DNA of 64,000 nucleotides from Novispirillum itersonii (GCF_014205675.1 NZ_JACIIX010000004.1:62001-126000), one strand, 5' to 3'. Positions 25,678 through 34,751 are shown, counted from the first letter of the stretch. Notes: a model not told the origin generated them from the letters alone. Translations and numbers: made by a program.

Positions 25678-27003
25678 TTATTGTTCAACAATCGGCTCAA
25701 GGCCGCACCAGCGGGCGATAAACAGGGCCAAAACGGCAGTGACCTCCTGTACCGAAGCCAGATCGACGGACTCATCAATGCCGTGGATGCGGCTGGCATG
25801 CGGGCCATAGCAGGTGGCCGGGGTATCCCCGTACAGGGCGAAGAAGCGGGCGTCGGTGGTGCAGGTCATTGCCACCCGGCGGGGGATGCCGCCGGTAACG
25901 GCGTGGTGGCTTGCTTCCAGCTCGGCCAGTACTTCGGCATCTTCCGGCAGGGCAAACCCTTCTGCCTGAAAGCCGCCATAGCTGACCTCGGCCTTGACGC
26001 CGTTTAAGGCAGGATCGGTGCGCAGGGCCTGCGCGATGGTGTCTTCCACCGCAGCCCGGACGGCGGCGGGATCCTGCCCCGGGTGGAAACCGATCCGCAT
26101 ATCCAGCGTGCAGCGGGTGGGGACGGAGGAAGCCCACTCCCCGCCCTCGATTTTTCCGAGATTGAAATGAATCGGGTGGTTGTGGCCGTCAAAGGCAGCG
26201 TGACGGTGCGGACAGGCCCGGTCGTTCCAGGCCTGTTCCAGCGGCTTCAGATGCCCGGCAATGGCATAAGCCGATTCAATGGCGTTGCGCCCGGCCCCGG
26301 TATCCAGCACATGGGCCGGGGTGCCGGTGACGACGATCTGTAGCCACATCACCCCGACCTGTGCCGTCATCAGGGTCTGGCCGAAGGGCTCCGGGATAAC
26401 CGCCGCATCGGCACGGTATCCCCGGTGCAGGCAGGCCAGCGCGCCGTTGCCGGTACACTCTTCCTCGACGACGGACTGGAAGAACACCGGGGCAGCGGGT
26501 TGATACCCCATGCGGCGCAGGGCGGAAAAGGCGGCAATGTAGGCGGCGATCCCGGCTTTCATATCGCCGACGCCGCGCCCGTACATGCGGCCATCGCGGA
26601 TCACCGGATCAAACGGATCCGCCGACCACAGATCCGCCGGGCCGGTGGGCACGACATCAATGTGTCCGTTCAGGATCAGAGAGCGCCCGCTGTGGACGCG
26701 CGGCTGATAAATCCCGACCACATTATCCCGCCCGTCCGGAGCGGTAACGGCAGGGGAAAAGCCGGGCATCGACCGCAGGGCATCAAGATCAATGGAAAAG
26801 CGGTCAACGGTCAGGCCGAGGCCGGTAAAAACACCGGCAATCAGATCCTGCGCTGACTGTTCCTGCCCCAGCAGGGACGGATGGCGGACCAGATCAGCCA
26901 GAAGGGTGATACAGGCTTCATGACCATCCGCAACCGCTTGGGTCAGGGCAGGGAGAAAACCGGGGGAGCCGGCAAGGGACATCGGATCGCTGGCGGGGGC
27001 CAT
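25678..27003 (-). CDS. ArgE/DapE family M20 deacylase
   Basis: A 441-residue M20 metallopeptidase-fold deacylase like acetylornithine deacetylase and succinyl-diaminopimelate desuccinylase. It has NGHIDVVPTG with the first zinc His and Asp, the bridging Asp in GVGDMKAGIAAY, the EEECTGNGAL catalytic Glu pair and a C-terminal His in GPHASRIHGIDESV. The dimerisation insert lies in the middle. It is the first gene of the long minus-strand run and stands opposite the LysR gene, so it is probably the first target of that regulator. Arginine or lysine biosynthesis partners are absent, so an N-acyl substrate imported by the linked transporter is more plausible. Confidence 0.92.
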   Translation of the reverse strand: MAPASDPMSLAGSPGFLPALTQAVADGHEACITLLADLVRHPSLLGQEQSAQDLIAGVFTGLGLTVDRFSIDLDALRSMPGFSPAVTAPDGRDNVVGIYQPRVHSGRSLILNGHIDVVPTGPADLWSADPFDPVIRDGRMYGRGVGDMKAGIAAYIAAFSALRRMGYQPAAPVFFQSVVEEECTGNGALACLHRGYRADAAVIPEPFGQTLMTAQVGVMWLQIVVTGTPAHVLDTGAGRNAIESAYAIAGHLKPLEQAWNDRACPHRHAAFDGHNHPIHFNLGKIEGGEWASSVPTRCTLDMRIGFHPGQDPAAVRAAVEDTIAQALRTDPALNGVKAEVSYGGFQAEGFALPEDAEVLAELEASHHAVTGGIPRRVAMTCTTDARFFALYGDTPATCYGPHASRIHGIDESVDLASVQEVTAVLALFIARWCGLEPIVEQ

Positions 27004-27202
27004 CAGCGTTGTCTCCTGTGATCGGGCAATCCATCAGTGGTCCCGGGCCGCAGGGATGGGCCGGGGTGATGGATGTCCGCAGATGTGAAAACCGTCCTGT
27101 CGGGCGCCGTCCGGTTTTTGTCTCGGCCTGTTTGGTGGCCGGTCCGGTATCGGTTTATGCCCTGTTGCTATGATTAGGCCCGTGGAGAACCGGGGTCGCA
27201 AA

Positions 27203-27230
27203 TTGTCATTTTTCATTTGCCATATAAACT
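27203..27230 (+). promoter_or_regulatory. AT-rich divergent regulatory region with possible promoter for the LysR gene
   Basis: TTGTCA (27203-27208), a 16-base spacer and TAAACT (27225-27230) precede the LysR gene in an AT-rich patch (27196-27240) that contrasts with the GC-rich surroundings. The 260-base gap between the LysR gene and the deacylase gene should hold the operator for both. I could not settle a T-N11-A LysR box. Confidence 0.35.
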
Positions 27231-27263
27231 GTATTTATGGGAACCCCACCCCGGAGACCGCCG

Positions 27264-28256
27264 ATGCCACCATCCCGCCCCGATGATCACGCCTTTGACC
27301 GCTTAAGCCATGATCTGGACTGGAATCTGCTGCGCACCTTCATGGTGATCGTGCAGGAAGGCAGCATCACCGGGGCCGCCGCCCGCCTTTACATCACCCA
27401 GCCTGCGGTCAGTCTGGCCCTGAAGCGGCTGGAAGAGCGGCTGGGGCGACGGCTGATTGACCGTGGCGCCGGAAAATTCCGGGTCACCGCCGCCGGGGAT
27501 GTGGTGTTTAACGAGGTGGTGGAGGTGTTTGGCGCCGTTTCCCGCCTCGGCTCGCTGGTGCGTGATGTGAAGGAAGAGGTCACCGGCCATGTCCGCATTC
27601 TGATGACCAGCCGTATCCAGACCGACATTCTGGATTACGTGCTGCGGACCTTCCATCAACGTTACCCGCAGGTGACGACGCGCATTGACGTCATGGCCTC
27701 GGCTGATGTTCACATCGCACTTCAACAACGGGTCGGAAGCTTTGGAATTTGCCTGATGCGGGAACCCATTCCCGGATTAACCAGCGAGGTTCTGGTCCAC
27801 CAGACCTACCGCCTTTACTGCGGACCGGACCATCACCTGTTCGGCAAAAAGGATATCAATCTGGCGGAGCTCCGGCACGACAACTTTGTGTCGTTCACGT
27901 CTGACCAGATTGACGGTGCGCTGTCACCGCTGGCGCTGTTCCGGGCCCGGGAAGGCTTTGCCGGACGGGTGATCGGCGCATCGGCCAATCTGGAGGAGGT
28001 CCGGCGGATGATCGTCTGCGGGCTGGGGATCGGCCCGCTTCCGGAACATATTGCCGCCCGCGATGTGGATGCCGGCCTGCTGTGGGAGCTTCCACCCTAT
28101 GAGGGTATTGCCCCTGTTGATGTGCATATAATCTGGAATCCTGACGGGCGCTTCAACCGGGCCGAGCGGGCCTTTATTGATGAGTTGGTCGGCCACGTCA
28201 AAGGCCGCCCGGTGGAGGAACGGGTACCGTCGATGAAGCCCCGCGAGTCACCATAG
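27264..28256 (+). CDS. LysR family transcriptional regulator
   Basis: A 330-residue LysR regulator. The N-terminal winged helix-turn-helix spans about residues 20-80 (LDWNLLRTFMVIVQEGSIT, AAARLYITQPAVSLALKRLEERLG). The C-terminal effector-binding domain follows from about 110. I start at ATG 27264 because GGAG lies 8 bases upstream; the ATG at 27237 has none and is only 7 bases past a possible -10. Divergent placement from the eleven-gene operon is the classic arrangement for its regulator, with a pathway metabolite as co-inducer. The effector is unknown. Confidence 0.93.
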   Translation: MPPSRPDDHAFDRLSHDLDWNLLRTFMVIVQEGSITGAAARLYITQPAVSLALKRLEERLGRRLIDRGAGKFRVTAAGDVVFNEVVEVFGAVSRLGSLVRDVKEEVTGHVRILMTSRIQTDILDYVLRTFHQRYPQVTTRIDVMASADVHIALQQRVGSFGICLMREPIPGLTSEVLVHQTYRLYCGPDHHLFGKKDINLAELRHDNFVSFTSDQIDGALSPLALFRAREGFAGRVIGASANLEEVRRMIVCGLGIGPLPEHIAARDVDAGLLWELPPYEGIAPVDVHIIWNPDGRFNRAERAFIDELVGHVKGRPVEERVPSMKPRESP

Positions 28257-28285
28257 CCCATAAAGTGGCCTTATCTCCCCGCCGG

Positions 28286-29035
28286 TCAGAACATGTACCG
28301 CAGGGAGAAAACCAGTTCGGTGGCGGAAAAGCCGCCGAAACCATCACTCAGCAGGTTGCGGCTGGCCGGCATCCCCCAGTCGGCCTTGCCGAGATCAACA
28401 TACCGCAGCTCGATATCATTCATCACCTGCGGACCCAGCTTGAAACTGGCACCGACCCCGGCGCTCCAGGCCAGACTGTCTGTCGCATGGGTGTTCTTGA
28501 CCATAGTGCCGCCGGTGGGCGTGAATTCGCTTTTGACGGTGTTGCGTGACAGTCCGACCCCACCGGAGACAAAGGGCCACCACATGGTGCTGCCAACCGG
28601 AAAATACCAATACCCCTTGGCCATCACCGTCACATTCTGCACCGAACTTGCCAGTGCGCCGGGCTGACCCGCAAGGACGGGGCTGGCATTATAGGCCATG
28701 TCTGTCCGGTTCATGAACTCCAGCTCGGTCCGCAGCGGGATGCGGTAGCGGTGAGCCCACTCGTACCCGGCAGCCATCCCGAAGGCTCCGACGACATTGG
28801 CGGCATCGCTCTCGGTCGGAGATCCGCCCCCAGTGGCGGCGACACCGCCCAGTGCGGTAAACGACGGTCCGCCCTTCCCCTGAAAATACCAGCCCCGATC
28901 CGAATCTGTCTGCACAACCGGTTTTGCCGGGGCGGGCTGCGGTCCTGATCCGGCAGCCAATGCAGATGATGCGGCCAGACAGGTTGCCAGCGAGACAGGC
29001 AGAATGTGCAGAAGACGAAGGGAGAGGGTCGGCAT
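28286..29035 (-). CDS. Outer membrane beta-barrel protein
   Basis: A 249-residue exported protein with a signal peptide (about residues 1-28, ending ALAAG), a short Pro-rich linker and then alternating amphipathic strands. It ends in ATELVFSLRYMF, with a C-terminal Phe as in outer-membrane barrels. The layout resembles small OmpA/OmpW-like eight-stranded porins. Strand features such as GWYFQGKGG, RTELEFMNR and WSAGVGASFKLG fit. It converges with the LysR gene, with 29 bases between stops, and is not obviously part of the operon. Its ligand or role is unknown. Confidence 0.82.
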   Translation of the reverse strand: MPTLSLRLLHILPVSLATCLAASSALAAGSGPQPAPAKPVVQTDSDRGWYFQGKGGPSFTALGGVAATGGGSPTESDAANVVGAFGMAAGYEWAHRYRIPLRTELEFMNRTDMAYNASPVLAGQPGALASSVQNVTVMAKGYWYFPVGSTMWWPFVSGGVGLSRNTVKSEFTPTGGTMVKNTHATDSLAWSAGVGASFKLGPQVMNDIELRYVDLGKADWGMPASRNLLSDGFGGFSATELVFSLRYMF

Positions 29036-29149
29036 GGCGCAGGCTTTCACAGGAAGGGGGCTGTTCTCCGCATCTAAGTGCATCTTGCTGACAGTAACCT
29101 GACAGGCAACCTGACTGTTGTAGGGGCTGGTTGGGAAAGGGGGATGCCC

Positions 29150-30373
29150 CTATGCAGCCGCCTTGGGCGCCACCTGCGATCCGCGTCGGGTCGCGACAAG
29201 GATCAAGGGGATCACCAGCAGATTGAGACCGGCCACCAGTAACCAGACCGCTCCGGGCCAATCGGTGCGGATGGTGGAGTAGAAATGAGAAAATCCCAGC
29301 GGGCTGAGGATGGAGGCAAGGCTTGCCATGGAGGTTAAAAGCCCCTGAAATTGTCCTTGCCGATCAGCGTCTACGCTCCGGGTGACCAAAGCCAGCAGGG
29401 CAGGCATGCCGATGCCGCTGAGAACAAAGACAGGCATGCTGGCATAAACAACCCAGCTCTGCCGGGTAAACGCCAGAAGCGTCAGGGCGCAGCCGCCGCA
29501 GATTATGCCGGTGATCGCGGCCCGCCGCTCCCCCAGCCAGCGCGACAGCCGACCCGGCAGGCTGGCTTGTGCAACGGCCTGACAGACCCCGAAAGCACCG
29601 AGAGAGAGCCCGGCCTCCAGCCCGGACCACTGGAACGTGTCGGTCCCCCACAGGGTCCAGCAGACACCATAGGCTTCTCCGGCCCCGGCCATGATGAAGG
29701 AGACGAGCAGAATGGGCGTGACACCGCGCAGGATCCGGATATCAAGAAAGGGACGCAGCGGATTGATATGCATAAACCCAATCTGGAGGGGGGACGGCTG
29801 TCGCGTTTCCGGTAACGAAAATAAGGCCAGCAGGAGGGTGCCTGCCGTTAGCGCGGCGGCGGCGATGAAGGGAAGCCTGATCCAGAAATCCCCCAGAATA
29901 CCCCCAAGAACAGGCCCGACGATAAATCCGGCCCCGAACATGGCATTGAACAGACCGAAGCGGCTGGCCCTTTCCATTGGTGGGGTTATGTCGGTGATAT
30001 AGGCTGATGCCACAGACATATTGGCACTGGTGAGTCCCGCAATGGCCCGGCCCGCCAGCAGCATCCAGAAAGACGGCGCCACTGCCATGATGGCATAATT
30101 GATGGCGGCCCCGGTCAGCGACAGCAGAAGCACCGGGCGGCGGCCAAAGGTATCGCTAAGGGCACCGAGGGCCGGGGACAGCAGGAACTGCATAGCCGCA
30201 TACAATGCCGCCATCAGCCCGATCCCGGAAGCGGCATCCTGCCCGTGGGTCACTTCGGCAAGAAGCTGCGGCAGGATCGGGAAAATCAGACCAATGCCGA
30301 CGGCATCAAGGAAGATGATCGCATAAGCGATGATAAGGGGGCTGGCGGCAACGCGGGGTGGCCGATGCGGCAT
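29150..30373 (-). CDS. MFS efflux transporter, TetA/TCR type
   Basis: A 407-residue twelve-helix major facilitator transporter. It opens like TetA-group tetracycline:proton antiporters (IIFLDAVGIGLIFPILPQLL) and carries motif A as GALSDTFGRRPV, with the PETR sequence after helix six. Many members pump other drugs or metabolites, so tetracycline should not be assumed. It is divergent from a TetR gene with a paired operator between them, which suggests substrate-induced expression. Confidence 0.9.
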   Translation of the reverse strand: MPHRPPRVAASPLIIAYAIIFLDAVGIGLIFPILPQLLAEVTHGQDAASGIGLMAALYAAMQFLLSPALGALSDTFGRRPVLLLSLTGAAINYAIMAVAPSFWMLLAGRAIAGLTSANMSVASAYITDITPPMERASRFGLFNAMFGAGFIVGPVLGGILGDFWIRLPFIAAAALTAGTLLLALFSLPETRQPSPLQIGFMHINPLRPFLDIRILRGVTPILLVSFIMAGAGEAYGVCWTLWGTDTFQWSGLEAGLSLGAFGVCQAVAQASLPGRLSRWLGERRAAITGIICGGCALTLLAFTRQSWVVYASMPVFVLSGIGMPALLALVTRSVDADRQGQFQGLLTSMASLASILSPLGFSHFYSTIRTDWPGAVWLLVAGLNLLVIPLILVATRRGSQVAPKAAA

Positions 30374-30394
30374 TTTGGACTCGTCATAAAAATA

Positions 30395-30457
30395 GACTCA
30401 GTACATTTATGCGTATCCAGCCCAGGTCCTGCCGTCAATGCAATTCTGTACTCAGTC
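30395..30457. promoter_or_regulatory. Paired inverted TetR-type operator half-sites
   Basis: GACTCAGTACA (30395-30405) and TGTACTCAGTC (30447-30457) are the same 11-base word in opposite orientation, apart from the central C of each ACTCAGT core. They lie 22 bases upstream of the efflux gene and 25 bases upstream of the TetR gene, so a bound repressor would cover both promoters. Confidence 0.6.
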
Positions 30458-30482
30458 CATCTTTCCGTGGTATGCAGGAGCC

Positions 30483-31121
30483 ATGACTGACACCACAGAC
30501 CGCCGCAGCCGGAAGCGTCAGGCGACCCGGCAGGCCATCTCCAATGCCGCCACCCGCCTGTTCTGGGAACGCGGCTTTGATGCCGTCACCATCGACGAGA
30601 TCGCCGCCGCCGCCGATGTCGGGCGGATGACGGTGTTCAATCATTTCCCCCGTAAGGAAGACCTGTTCTTTGACCGGGAGGCAGAGGGGCGGGAGCTGTT
30701 GCGGACAACAGCCTTGCATCGGGAGAAGGGGGTTTCTCCGCTGGAGGCGTTCCGCAGGCTGGCGCACCGGCTGATCGCGGAACAGGCCCCTTATGTCGTC
30801 TTCTCTGCGGAAAGTCAGGCGTTTATCAGGACCGTCGAGGAGAGCCCGACCCTGAAAGCCCGCGCCCGGGCGATCCGGGATGAACTGGCGGCCGAAATCG
30901 CCTCAGCGCTGATTGATGCAACCGGAGCGCAGGGGGCCGATCCCCATGCCCGGCTGGCGGCATCTTTGCTGCTGGCGGCATGGACAACCGCTTTTATCGA
31001 AGCACATCGGACCTATCAACAGACGCAAAGTGCTGAAGCGGCGCAGGCGCAATTCCTGCACCTGATTGACCGGGCAGGGCAGGGGATTGCTGTAGCCCTG
31101 CAGGGGACGGCTTATGCTTAG
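30483..31121 (+). CDS. TetR family transcriptional repressor
   Basis: A 212-residue TetR regulator. The helix-turn-helix domain covers residues about 8-55 (RQATRQAISNAATRLFWERG, then ADVGRMTVFNHFPRKEDLFF), and the helical ligand-binding domain takes up the rest. Divergent location and the shared inverted sites indicate that it represses the adjacent efflux gene and itself until the pump's substrate binds. I use the ATG at 30483, with AGGAG just upstream, although the 2-base spacing is tight. The frame is open for 15 more codons, but that would overlap the proposed operator. Confidence 0.92.
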   Translation: MTDTTDRRSRKRQATRQAISNAATRLFWERGFDAVTIDEIAAAADVGRMTVFNHFPRKEDLFFDREAEGRELLRTTALHREKGVSPLEAFRRLAHRLIAEQAPYVVFSAESQAFIRTVEESPTLKARARAIRDELAAEIASALIDATGAQGADPHARLAASLLLAAWTTAFIEAHRTYQQTQSAEAAQAQFLHLIDRAGQGIAVALQGTAYA

Positions 31122-31160
31122 GCTGCCTCTGCTAGATCGTTTAATAGTGCCCCCACTCAC

Positions 31161-31610
31161 CTAGAATGGGTACAATTTACGACGAATGGGTTTCCGTCCG
31201 GCGATGTGTAGCCGTATATAGACGGAGCGCCCTCTTAAACTATTGTGATTGACTGAAAAGTACGATTCGTCCGCGAAAATCAATGTGTGCGTTGATGCAG
31301 GCGCTATAGTGGTATCGGGGTCGATGTTGCCAAAATCCCTGTCGCTGACGAGCTCTTCTTTTTGGAAAGGACAGACGCTCGATCCGTAAAAAACATCCCA
31401 ATACTTTAAAATAAATGGTTTAGTTGATAGGTTTCGAATACGTATTTCGTGCCCGACTTCAGGGTTGCCAACGAAGGTACAGCCGATATCCAATCGGAAG
31501 CGGTCGCGCCAGATCTCCCAAACTTTGACTACGGCTAAAACAGTAGAAAGCGCAGCGCCATATAATGCTATAGTGATAGCGTCAGGGAGTCTGATCATTA
31601 ATTCAGGCAT
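31161..31610 (-). CDS. AT-rich orphan gene, small membrane-anchored protein of unknown function
   Basis: A 149-residue protein I do not recognise. One hydrophobic segment at about residues 11-29 is followed by WEIWRDRFR, then a soluble part with predicted beta strands (IRIRNLSTKPFILKYW, VYIRLHIAGRKPIRR). The layout suggests a membrane-tethered beta-sandwich facing the cytoplasm or periplasm. AGGA lies 9 bases before the ATG. Base composition is clearly AT-richer than the neighbours, with many A- or T-ending codons, a sign of recent acquisition. It sits at the 3' side of tRNA-Ser, a common integration spot, but no integrase or repeat of the tRNA end is visible. Confidence 0.65.
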   Translation of the reverse strand: MPELMIRLPDAITIALYGAALSTVLAVVKVWEIWRDRFRLDIGCTFVGNPEVGHEIRIRNLSTKPFILKYWDVFYGSSVCPFQKEELVSDRDFGNIDPDTTIAPASTHTLIFADESYFSVNHNSLRGRSVYIRLHIAGRKPIRRKLYPF

Positions 31611-31689
31611 CTCTGTGGCTTCCTGCTCAACAGGTTTTTATAAAGGACTGATATAATATTTTCCGGGATATATTTTTTTATTGAGAATT

Positions 31690-31779
31690 TGGCGGAGGGG
31701 GTGGGATTCGAACCCACGGTAGGCTTACACCTACGGCGGTTTTCAAGACCGCTGCCTTAAACCACTCGACCACCCCTCC
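31690..31779 (-). tRNA. tRNA-Ser (UGA)
   Basis: A 90-base class II tRNA. The acceptor stem GGAGGGG pairs with CCCCTCC, G is the discriminator and CCA is encoded. The anticodon loop CTTGAAA gives anticodon UGA. The T arm is GTGGGTTCGAATCCCAC, and a long variable arm GTAGGTGTAAGCCTAC is typical of serine tRNAs. The 246 bases upstream, up to the next gene, show no other feature. Confidence 0.97.
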
Positions 31780-32025
31780 GCAGGGGGCCTGTGCGGGGGT
31801 CATTCCCGGCAAAAGCCTGAGTGGATTTCCTATCTAGCCGGGAAATCCGTTGCCGTCCAGAGGGTTTCTGACAGAAACCCCGCTAAAGTTCCGGGGTTGG
31901 GCTGCGGGAAATGCGGTGCGTCAAGGGTTGAACCCACCATCGGCCTGTGCCACAGATGGTCTGAAAGCGGTGTCGGCTTTGCTGCCGATGCCGGAGGAAT
32001 GACTGTACTGTATGGGGCAGGGCGG

Positions 32026-33360
32026 ATGATCAGCCATAAGGTTCCGGGAGTATCCCCGATCTGGAAAAACGCGGCTTTGGCGTGTGGGGTGGTTGCGCTC
32101 CTGTCCGGCTGCGCCGCCAATGGCCGCGAAACCCCGAAGGCTGCTGCATCCGGCACCGTTCCACCTGCGGCAACAGCCGTCGCCCCCGCTGCGGCGGCGG
32201 GGCAGTCCGCCCCGGCGGAACGGCAGGACCTTTCCTTCGCCGAATGGAAAGCCCAGCTGCGGGCTGAAGCCCTGAGCAAAGGCATCTCCGCCCAGACGTT
32301 GGACCGCGCCCTGCCGGGCCTGACCTTCCAGCCCCGGGTTCTGGAACTGGACCGCACCCAGCCGGAACTGGCCCAGACGGTCTGGACCTACCTGCGCCGG
32401 GCCGTCAGTGACCAGCGGATCAGTCAGGGCCGGGCGTTGCTGCAAAAGCACAAGACGTTGCTGACCCGGATCGAGGGGCAGTATGGCGTTCCCGCGCCGG
32501 TTCTGGTGGCGTTCTGGGGGATGGAAACCAATTACGGCAGCAATTTCGGCGGCTTTTCTGTCCTGAGTGCGCTGGCGACGCTGGCCTACGACACCCGCCG
32601 TTCTGCCTTCTTCCGGAAGGAACTGTTTGATGCGCTGGCCATCGTGCAGGCCGGTCATATTACCCCGGATAAAATGGTTGGCTCCTGGGCCGGGGCCATG
32701 GGCAACATGCAGTTCATGCCATCCACTTTCAAAGCCTATGCCGTTGATGGCGACGGAGATGGCAAAATTGACATCTGGAACAGCCTGCCGGATGCCTTTG
32801 CCTCAGCCGCGCACTATCTATCCTCGGTTGGCTGGAAGGCGGGGGAAACATGGGGGCAGCAGGTCTCGCTGGCCCCCGGCTTCAATCCGGCACTGGCCGA
32901 TTCCGAGATCCGCCGGTCTTTGACCGAATGGCAGGCCGCCGGGGTCCGCCCTCTGATCGCCGGTCAGGCGGCAGCTCCGTCCGCAAATCTGGGGCTGTCC
33001 CTGCCTGCTGGACTTGACGGCCCGGCCTTTCTGACCGGATCTAATTTCCGGACGATTATGGTCTGGAACCGGTCGGCCCTCTATGCGCTGGCCGTCGGAT
33101 CCATTGCAGATCAGCTAACCGGTGGCCCGGCCATTCGGCTGGAAGGGTATCCGGAAAAGCGGGCCTTAAGCCGCACTGAAACGCTGGAATTACAGGATCT
33201 TCTCGGGCGTCTTGGGTATGACGTGGGAGCCCCGGACGGCGTTTTCGGGGCGCGCAGCCGCGCCGCCCTGAAGGCGTTTCAGGGGGCGCAGGGTCGCCCT
33301 GCCGATGCCTATCCGGATGATGAAGAGCTGGCAGCCCTGCGACGCGCGGCCGGGCGCTGA
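32026..33360 (+). CDS. Lytic murein transglycosylase, MltB-like lipoprotein with peptidoglycan-binding domain
   Basis: A 444-residue lipoprotein. The signal peptide ends in a lipobox (ALLSGC) and a Pro/Ala linker follows. The SLT-type transglycosylase domain carries the catalytic Glu in GMETNYGSNFGG and the AGAMGNMQFMPST motif. The C-terminal 60 residues form a PG_binding_1 domain (QDLLGRLGYDVGAPDG, then RSRAALKAFQ). It cleaves glycan strands to 1,6-anhydro ends at the outer-membrane inner face. I start at ATG 32026 to give a compact signal peptide; ATG 31999 is possible. It opens a run of cell-wall genes with rlpA and dacA. Confidence 0.92.
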   Translation: MISHKVPGVSPIWKNAALACGVVALLSGCAANGRETPKAAASGTVPPAATAVAPAAAAGQSAPAERQDLSFAEWKAQLRAEALSKGISAQTLDRALPGLTFQPRVLELDRTQPELAQTVWTYLRRAVSDQRISQGRALLQKHKTLLTRIEGQYGVPAPVLVAFWGMETNYGSNFGGFSVLSALATLAYDTRRSAFFRKELFDALAIVQAGHITPDKMVGSWAGAMGNMQFMPSTFKAYAVDGDGDGKIDIWNSLPDAFASAAHYLSSVGWKAGETWGQQVSLAPGFNPALADSEIRRSLTEWQAAGVRPLIAGQAAAPSANLGLSLPAGLDGPAFLTGSNFRTIMVWNRSALYALAVGSIADQLTGGPAIRLEGYPEKRALSRTETLELQDLLGRLGYDVGAPDGVFGARSRAALKAFQGAQGRPADAYPDDEELAALRRAAGR

Positions 33361-33582
33361 GGCCGGGTGTTATTACGGTTCCGCATCGACCGTATTTTTT
33401 ATTGATGACATGCCGCATTGCGCGGGTTGCAGCCGGAAGGGCAGGGCGCGTATAGTGTTGACCAGACTGATACCCCGGGAGTACGGGCCGCTCCGATGAT
33501 GCCGATCCTGCTGACCTTGACCCGATGGGGTCGCTCCTCTGCCTGTTCGACTTCCGGTGCCGGTGGCACGGGAGAGGCTACC

Positions 33583-34620
33583 ATGCCTGCACGCCCGACT
33601 GCGGCCCTGCGGGCCGCCCTTCTGTGTGCCACCGGGATGGCCCTTGCCGGGTGTGCAGAAACCCAGTTCGCCGCCCAGTCCGCCAAATCCATCAGTGGCA
33701 GCACCAATGAATGGGGGAAGGTCGGGGCCTATAAAGTCGGCAACCCTTATCAGATCAATGGCCGCTGGTATTACCCGAAGGAAGATTGGGACTATCAGGA
33801 AGAGGGTGTCGCCTCTTGGTACGGTGCCGAGTTTCAGGGAAAAGACACCGCCAATGGCGAACGCTTTGACCAGAACGCTCTGACGGCGGCCCACAAGACC
33901 CTGCCGATGCCCAGTCTGGTGCGGGTGACCAACCTGCAAAACGGTCGCGCTCTGGTTCTGCGGGTCAACGACCGCGGCCCGTTCTCCAATGACCGGGTGA
34001 TTGACGTGTCCCGCCGGGCATCGCAGCTGCTGGGCTTTACCGATCAGGGGACGGCAAAGGTCCGGGTTGAGGTTCTGGCCGAAGAAAGTCAGGCCCTGAA
34101 GCAGGAAGCGATGGGCGTGCAGACCGGCACCCCGGTCGCAACCAGCGGTGCCCCCAGTGTGGTGCCTGCGCCGCGCCAGAAGGTGGCAACGGCGGAAAGC
34201 CTTGATGCCCCGTCCGGGACCCGGGCTTCGACATCGGCCCCGTCCTCTTCCTCTCTGCCGCCGCCGTCCGCCGCCGTTCCCCAAACGCGTACCGCGCCTG
34301 CGCCGCAGCAGGCCGGGGCGACGAATAAGACCGTCTCGGCCCCGGTCGTCGCGTCTCCGGCGCTGGCGTCCAGCGTGGCGGCGGCATCCGGCCGGGGCAC
34401 ATATGTGCAGGCCGGGGCGTTCTCCAGCAAGGTGACGGCGGAGGCCCTGCGCGGCAAGCTGGCATCTGTCCACAAGGGGGCCATCTCGCCGGTCAAGGTC
34501 AATGGCCGGGAGATGTACCGCGTCCGCCTTGGCCCTCTGAACACATCGGCGGAAGCTGACCGTATTCTGGCGGCCGTCAAGGCGCAGGGTGTGAAGGATG
34601 CCCGCGTTGTCATCGACTGA
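33583..34620 (+). CDS. rlpA: RlpA family septal ring lytic transglycosylase with SPOR domain
   Basis: A 345-residue lipoprotein: signal peptide with lipobox ALAGC, a double-psi beta-barrel domain (GVASWYGAEFQGKDTANGE, ending VRVNDRGPFSNDRVIDVS), a long low-complexity linker and a C-terminal SPOR domain (YVQAGAFSSKVTAEALRGKL). SPOR domains bind denuded glycan at the septum, so the protein should act at division sites. GAGAGG precedes ATG 33583 by 5 bases. The frame is open upstream to 33418, but that would destroy the signal peptide. Confidence 0.93.
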   Translation: MPARPTAALRAALLCATGMALAGCAETQFAAQSAKSISGSTNEWGKVGAYKVGNPYQINGRWYYPKEDWDYQEEGVASWYGAEFQGKDTANGERFDQNALTAAHKTLPMPSLVRVTNLQNGRALVLRVNDRGPFSNDRVIDVSRRASQLLGFTDQGTAKVRVEVLAEESQALKQEAMGVQTGTPVATSGAPSVVPAPRQKVATAESLDAPSGTRASTSAPSSSSLPPPSAAVPQTRTAPAPQQAGATNKTVSAPVVASPALASSVAAASGRGTYVQAGAFSSKVTAEALRGKLASVHKGAISPVKVNGREMYRVRLGPLNTSAEADRILAAVKAQGVKDARVVID

Positions 34621-34751
34621 GCCGACGGGAAGGGTGATCTGCCTTTCCCTTGCCACAGTTGCCTGATACGAGGCTCCTGAGATACTAGAGTCCCGTTTTC
34701 CGGGCCCTTGCACCCCGTGGTTCACATTCTTGATTAAAGTAGGTCTGCCCC

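Noticed and set aside
31122-31160. A possible attachment-site copy of the tRNA-Ser 3' end
   Set aside because: I compared the C-rich stretch here with the tRNA 3' end and found no matching repeat, so no att pair is claimed.
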